Assembly: GCA_023435965.1 (NCBI GenBank)
Contig: JAEZLC010000232.1
Location: forward strand, 1-6,355
DNA from: Cyanobacteria bacterium OH_CDB_58
GTDB lineage: Bacteria; Cyanobacteriota; Vampirovibrionia; Gastranaerophilales; Gastranaerophilaceae
DNA length: 6,355 bases
Direction: 5' to 3'
Notes under the pieces: model-generated
The model's input: the letters and a program-made list of their open reading frames with translations, nothing else
Database searches by the model: none
Told to the model about the DNA's origin: nothing
Position numbers and translations under genes: made by a program
In this document: positions 4,404 to 6,355 of the stretch, piece after piece
Layout of the letters: every line of letters begins with the position of its first letter
Numbering within the stretch: position 1 is the first letter of the stretch

Positions 4404-5264
4404 ATGAAAGAGCTGGTTGTAATAAGCGGAAAAGGCGGAACAGGAAAAACGAGTATAGTATCTTCTTTTGCTGCACTTGCAGAGAATAAGGTTATGGTAG
4501 ATTGCGACGTGGATGCGGCCGATCTTCACCTTATTTTAAAGCCTCAGGTTTTGAAGACCACAGAATTCTTCTCAGGTAAAAAAGCAGAAATCATAAAAGA
4601 AAAATGTATACAATGCGGAAGATGTATAGAAGTATGCAGATTTGGAGCAATTTCTGATGGTTTTGACATCGATGAAATTAAATGTGAAGGTTGTGGTTCT
4701 TGTTTTCACCAGTGTCCGGCCGGAGCTGTTCTTTTTGAAAAAACAAAGTCCGGTGAATGGTTCGAGTCAGATACAAGATTCGGAAAACTAATCCACGCTA
4801 AGCTTGGTATCGCAGAAGAAAATTCTGGAAAACTCGTTTCAGAGATACGTAACTATGCAAGAGTATTGGCAAGCAGGAATAAGAACGAACTTATTGTGGT
4901 AGACGGCTCACCGGGGATAGGCTGTCCGGTTATTGCTTCTATTTCTTGTGCAAATCTTGTGATGATTGTGACAGAACCAACCCTATCAGGACTTCATGAC
5001 GCTCAGAGAGTTTTAAAATTAACAAAGCATTTTAAGGTGCCGGCCAGTCTATGTATTAATAAGTTTGATATTAATCCTCAGATGAGTGAAAAAATTGAAA
5101 ATTATTGTCAATATGAAAACATTGAAATTACTGGAAAAATTCCTTATAGTAAGGATTTCACATCAGCAATGATAAATGAGCAAGCTGTTGTAGAGTATGC
5201 ACCTCAAAGTGAATCAGCATCAGCAATTATAAAAATTTGGGAAAAACTGTTAGAGAAATTATAG
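4404..5264 (+). CDS. MinD/Mrp-type P-loop ATPase with inserted 2[4Fe-4S] ferredoxin domain (second copy)
   Basis: This 286-residue protein is a paralogue of the preceding one and has the same architecture. The deviant Walker A GKGGTGKT is at 9-16 with signature lysine K10, switch I DCDVDAAD at 33-40, and switch II VDGSPGIGCPV at 166-176. The ferredoxin insert has C68-x2-C71-x2-C74-x3-C78 and C94-x2-C97-x2-C100-x3-C104-P. The two copies differ in switch II (DCPPGTSCP against DGSPGIGCP) and in switch I, so they probably form an asymmetric heterodimer or act on different clients; this is inference. A cysteine-proline just after switch II is kept in both (C174 here). The ATG directly follows the stop of the first copy (TAA then ATG), with GAGAGG inside the upstream gene as its ribosome binding site. 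This tight coupling suits two subunits of one complex. Confidence 0.93.
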   Translation: MKELVVISGKGGTGKTSIVSSFAALAENKVMVDCDVDAADLHLILKPQVLKTTEFFSGKKAEIIKEKCIQCGRCIEVCRFGAISDGFDIDEIKCEGCGSCFHQCPAGAVLFEKTKSGEWFESDTRFGKLIHAKLGIAEENSGKLVSEIRNYARVLASRNKNELIVVDGSPGIGCPVIASISCANLVMIVTEPTLSGLHDAQRVLKLTKHFKVPASLCINKFDINPQMSEKIENYCQYENIEITGKIPYSKDFTSAMINEQAVVEYAPQSESASAIIKIWEKLLEKL

Positions 5265-5277
5265 AGAAGGAGAATTT

Positions 5278-5634
5278 ATGAAAATTGCGATTCCAACAGC
5301 GCAAGGAAAGTTATGCCAGCATTTCGGGCATTGTGAGAAATTCACGTTTATAGAGGTGGATGAAAATAGCAAGAGTATAATCAGCAAAGAATCAATAGAG
5401 GGACCCGATCATGTTCCTGGCATTTTGCCTCCATGGGTTGCCGGTCAAGGTGCGACTTTGATTCTTGCAGGTGGTATGGGTGGACATGCACAGGCTTTAT
5501 TTGCGCAACAAGGTGTTAAAGTCGTGGTGGGGTGTCCTTCTGAAGATCCAGAGAAAGTTGCCATTGATTACATCAATGGAATGCTTGTCTCAGGAGCAAA
5601 TGGATGTGACGGCAGTCATTGCGGAACCCATTAA
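5278..5634 (+). CDS. NifX/MTH1175-type Fe-Mo cluster-binding family protein (second copy)
   Basis: This 118-residue protein of the COG1433 family is clearly diverged from the operon's first copy. It has the canonical CQHFGHCEKF block at 13-22, with C13, H15, H18 and C19 as potential metal ligands. A GPDHVPGILPPWVAGQGA segment is at 42-59, a LILAGGMGGHAQALF turn at 61-75, and a cysteine/histidine-rich tail at 109-118 (C110, H114, C115, H118), where this subfamily often ends in Cys/His residues. This richer ligand set suggests that it, rather than the first copy, carries or transfers the metal cluster; that is inference. It has a good ribosome binding site, AGAAGGAG, seven bases before the ATG. 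It lies 13 bases after the second ATPase. No terminator follows, so transcription may continue into the membrane-protein gene 17 bases on. Confidence 0.9.
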   Translation: MKIAIPTAQGKLCQHFGHCEKFTFIEVDENSKSIISKESIEGPDHVPGILPPWVAGQGATLILAGGMGGHAQALFAQQGVKVVVGCPSEDPEKVAIDYINGMLVSGANGCDGSHCGTH

Positions 5635-5651
5635 TAGAATCTGAGGTTTTT

Positions 5652-6317
5652 TTGATTAGTTATCCGTTAATATTTAATGAATTAACCAACTTCACTGTAA
5701 GTAAAGAGCCTGTCAGTTTGAAAAAAAACAAAACTGCCAGTGCTCCTCTTATGGGGAGCATTTTAGGCAGTGCGGCTGCCAGTTATTTGGTTGTAAAATA
5801 CTCTAAAAACAGTGGTAATTTATTGAAGCGGATAATTGAAACCGATTTCTCTAAATCTCGTAATATATTTCTTATAGCTTTTTCTGCTATTGCTGGGGGA
5901 TTCTTGGCCGGAACTATCAAGGATGGAGTTAAGAGTGTAAAAGAAAAAGCAAAAGAGGCAAATTTTCAACTATTATCGAATATAGTTTTTCCTTTGGCTT
6001 TTTTGAACGGATTTAAACATGTTTCTAAAAAGATTTCTCATAATCTTTCTCAACCTGCGAAAAAGGTCGCAAATATTGCCTCAATAGTAATTGGGGTGGC
6101 CTTGGGTGCGTTGAGTGGTGCGAAAGTCGCAAACAAAATTAATAACAAGCTTGATAAAACTAACGACAGCAAAGAGAGAAAACTTGGATTCAAAGATTTT
6201 CTAGTGCATATTGATGATCTGCCTATGATCCTTGGTGTTTCTGGTGTTCCGCTTGTGGATAAAATAATTCCTATTGTCCTTATTACCAGAGGCTACGAAG
6301 TGGGGAAAAGTAAATAG
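5652..6317 (+). CDS. Hypothetical multi-pass membrane protein
   Basis: I do not recognise this family. The TTG at 5652 is the best start, because GAGG (5643-5646) lies five bases upstream, giving 221 residues. An in-frame TTG at 5619 would overlap the preceding gene and has no binding site. Hydrophobic, glycine/alanine-rich segments occur at about 32-49, 72-89, 107-121, 140-160 and 190-212, separated by lysine-rich stretches (for example 90-104 and 161-181). This suggests four or five membrane passes or an alternating membrane-peripheral helical protein. No cysteine is present, so it has no thiol-ligated cluster of its own. The gene lies 17 bases after the NifX-like gene with no terminator between, so it may be co-transcribed and act at the membrane end of the system; it could equally be an unrelated lineage-specific gene. 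No terminator is visible in the 38 bases left. Confidence 0.7.
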   Translation: MISYPLIFNELTNFTVSKEPVSLKKNKTASAPLMGSILGSAAASYLVVKYSKNSGNLLKRIIETDFSKSRNIFLIAFSAIAGGFLAGTIKDGVKSVKEKAKEANFQLLSNIVFPLAFLNGFKHVSKKISHNLSQPAKKVANIASIVIGVALGALSGAKVANKINNKLDKTNDSKERKLGFKDFLVHIDDLPMILGVSGVPLVDKIIPIVLITRGYEVGKSK

Positions 6318-6355
6318 CTCTATTGTTATTTCAAGAAAAAAGGTTATTATAGGGG

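Noticed and set aside
2899..5634. Possible nitrogen-fixation locus, from NifX-like and NifU-like names
   Set aside because: No nifH, nifD, nifK, nifE, nifN or nifB radical-SAM domain is seen. The ferredoxin-ATPases are COG1149 type, not nitrogenase reductase.
1..6355. CRISPR array, insertion sequence or phage attachment site
   Set aside because: No regularly spaced repeats, transposase frame or terminal repeats were seen. The tRNA-Leu 3' end is not duplicated in the window.

Overview
This is a low-GC bacterial window. The gene set (a DUF4127 protein and an anaerobe-type cluster of NifX-like proteins and ferredoxin-containing MinD-type ATPases) points to a strict anaerobe. A gut-type non-photosynthetic cyanobacterium (Melainabacteria/Gastranaerophilales) is my best guess, with Clostridia or another low-GC anaerobe as alternatives. 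The taxon is an inference from gene content and composition; no marker gene settles it.

Layout. Bases 3-1370 hold the 3' part of a DUF4127 gene that starts before the window. A tRNA-Leu(UAG) follows at 1462-1545, with its own promoter and a hairpin terminator. On the minus strand at 1603-1995 is an HspR-like MerR regulator with a cysteine-rich 'two-CW' tail. It is divergent from a 59-residue ferredoxin gene at 2195-2374. Convergent to the ferredoxin is a minus-strand IscU/NifU-type Fe-S scaffold gene at 2396-2785. A five-gene plus-strand operon runs from 2899 to 5634: NifX-like protein, DUF5320 protein, two tandem MinD/Mrp-type ATPases each with an inserted 2[4Fe-4S] ferredoxin domain, and a second NifX-like protein. 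A multi-pass membrane protein of unknown function at 5652-6317 may be the sixth gene. Bases 6318-6355 hold nothing I can call.

How the genes fit together. NifX-like proteins, DUF5320 and paired ferredoxin-ATPases resemble the anaerobe-specific orange-protein (ORP) type of metal-cluster locus known from Desulfovibrio. The scaffold and ferredoxin could supply Fe-S clusters and electrons. No nitrogenase gene is present, so the usual label 'dinitrogenase Fe-Mo cofactor protein' should not be read as nitrogen fixation.

The most striking feature is a perfect 44-bp palindrome at 2838-2881 between the scaffold gene and the operon. It contains two mirror-image sigma70 promoters (TTGACA-N17-CATAAT), one firing in each direction, with overlapping spacers. 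Its half-site CTTGACAAT recurs twice as CTTAACAAT at the merR promoter. This suggests that the MerR/HspR-like protein controls both itself and the metal-cluster divergon.
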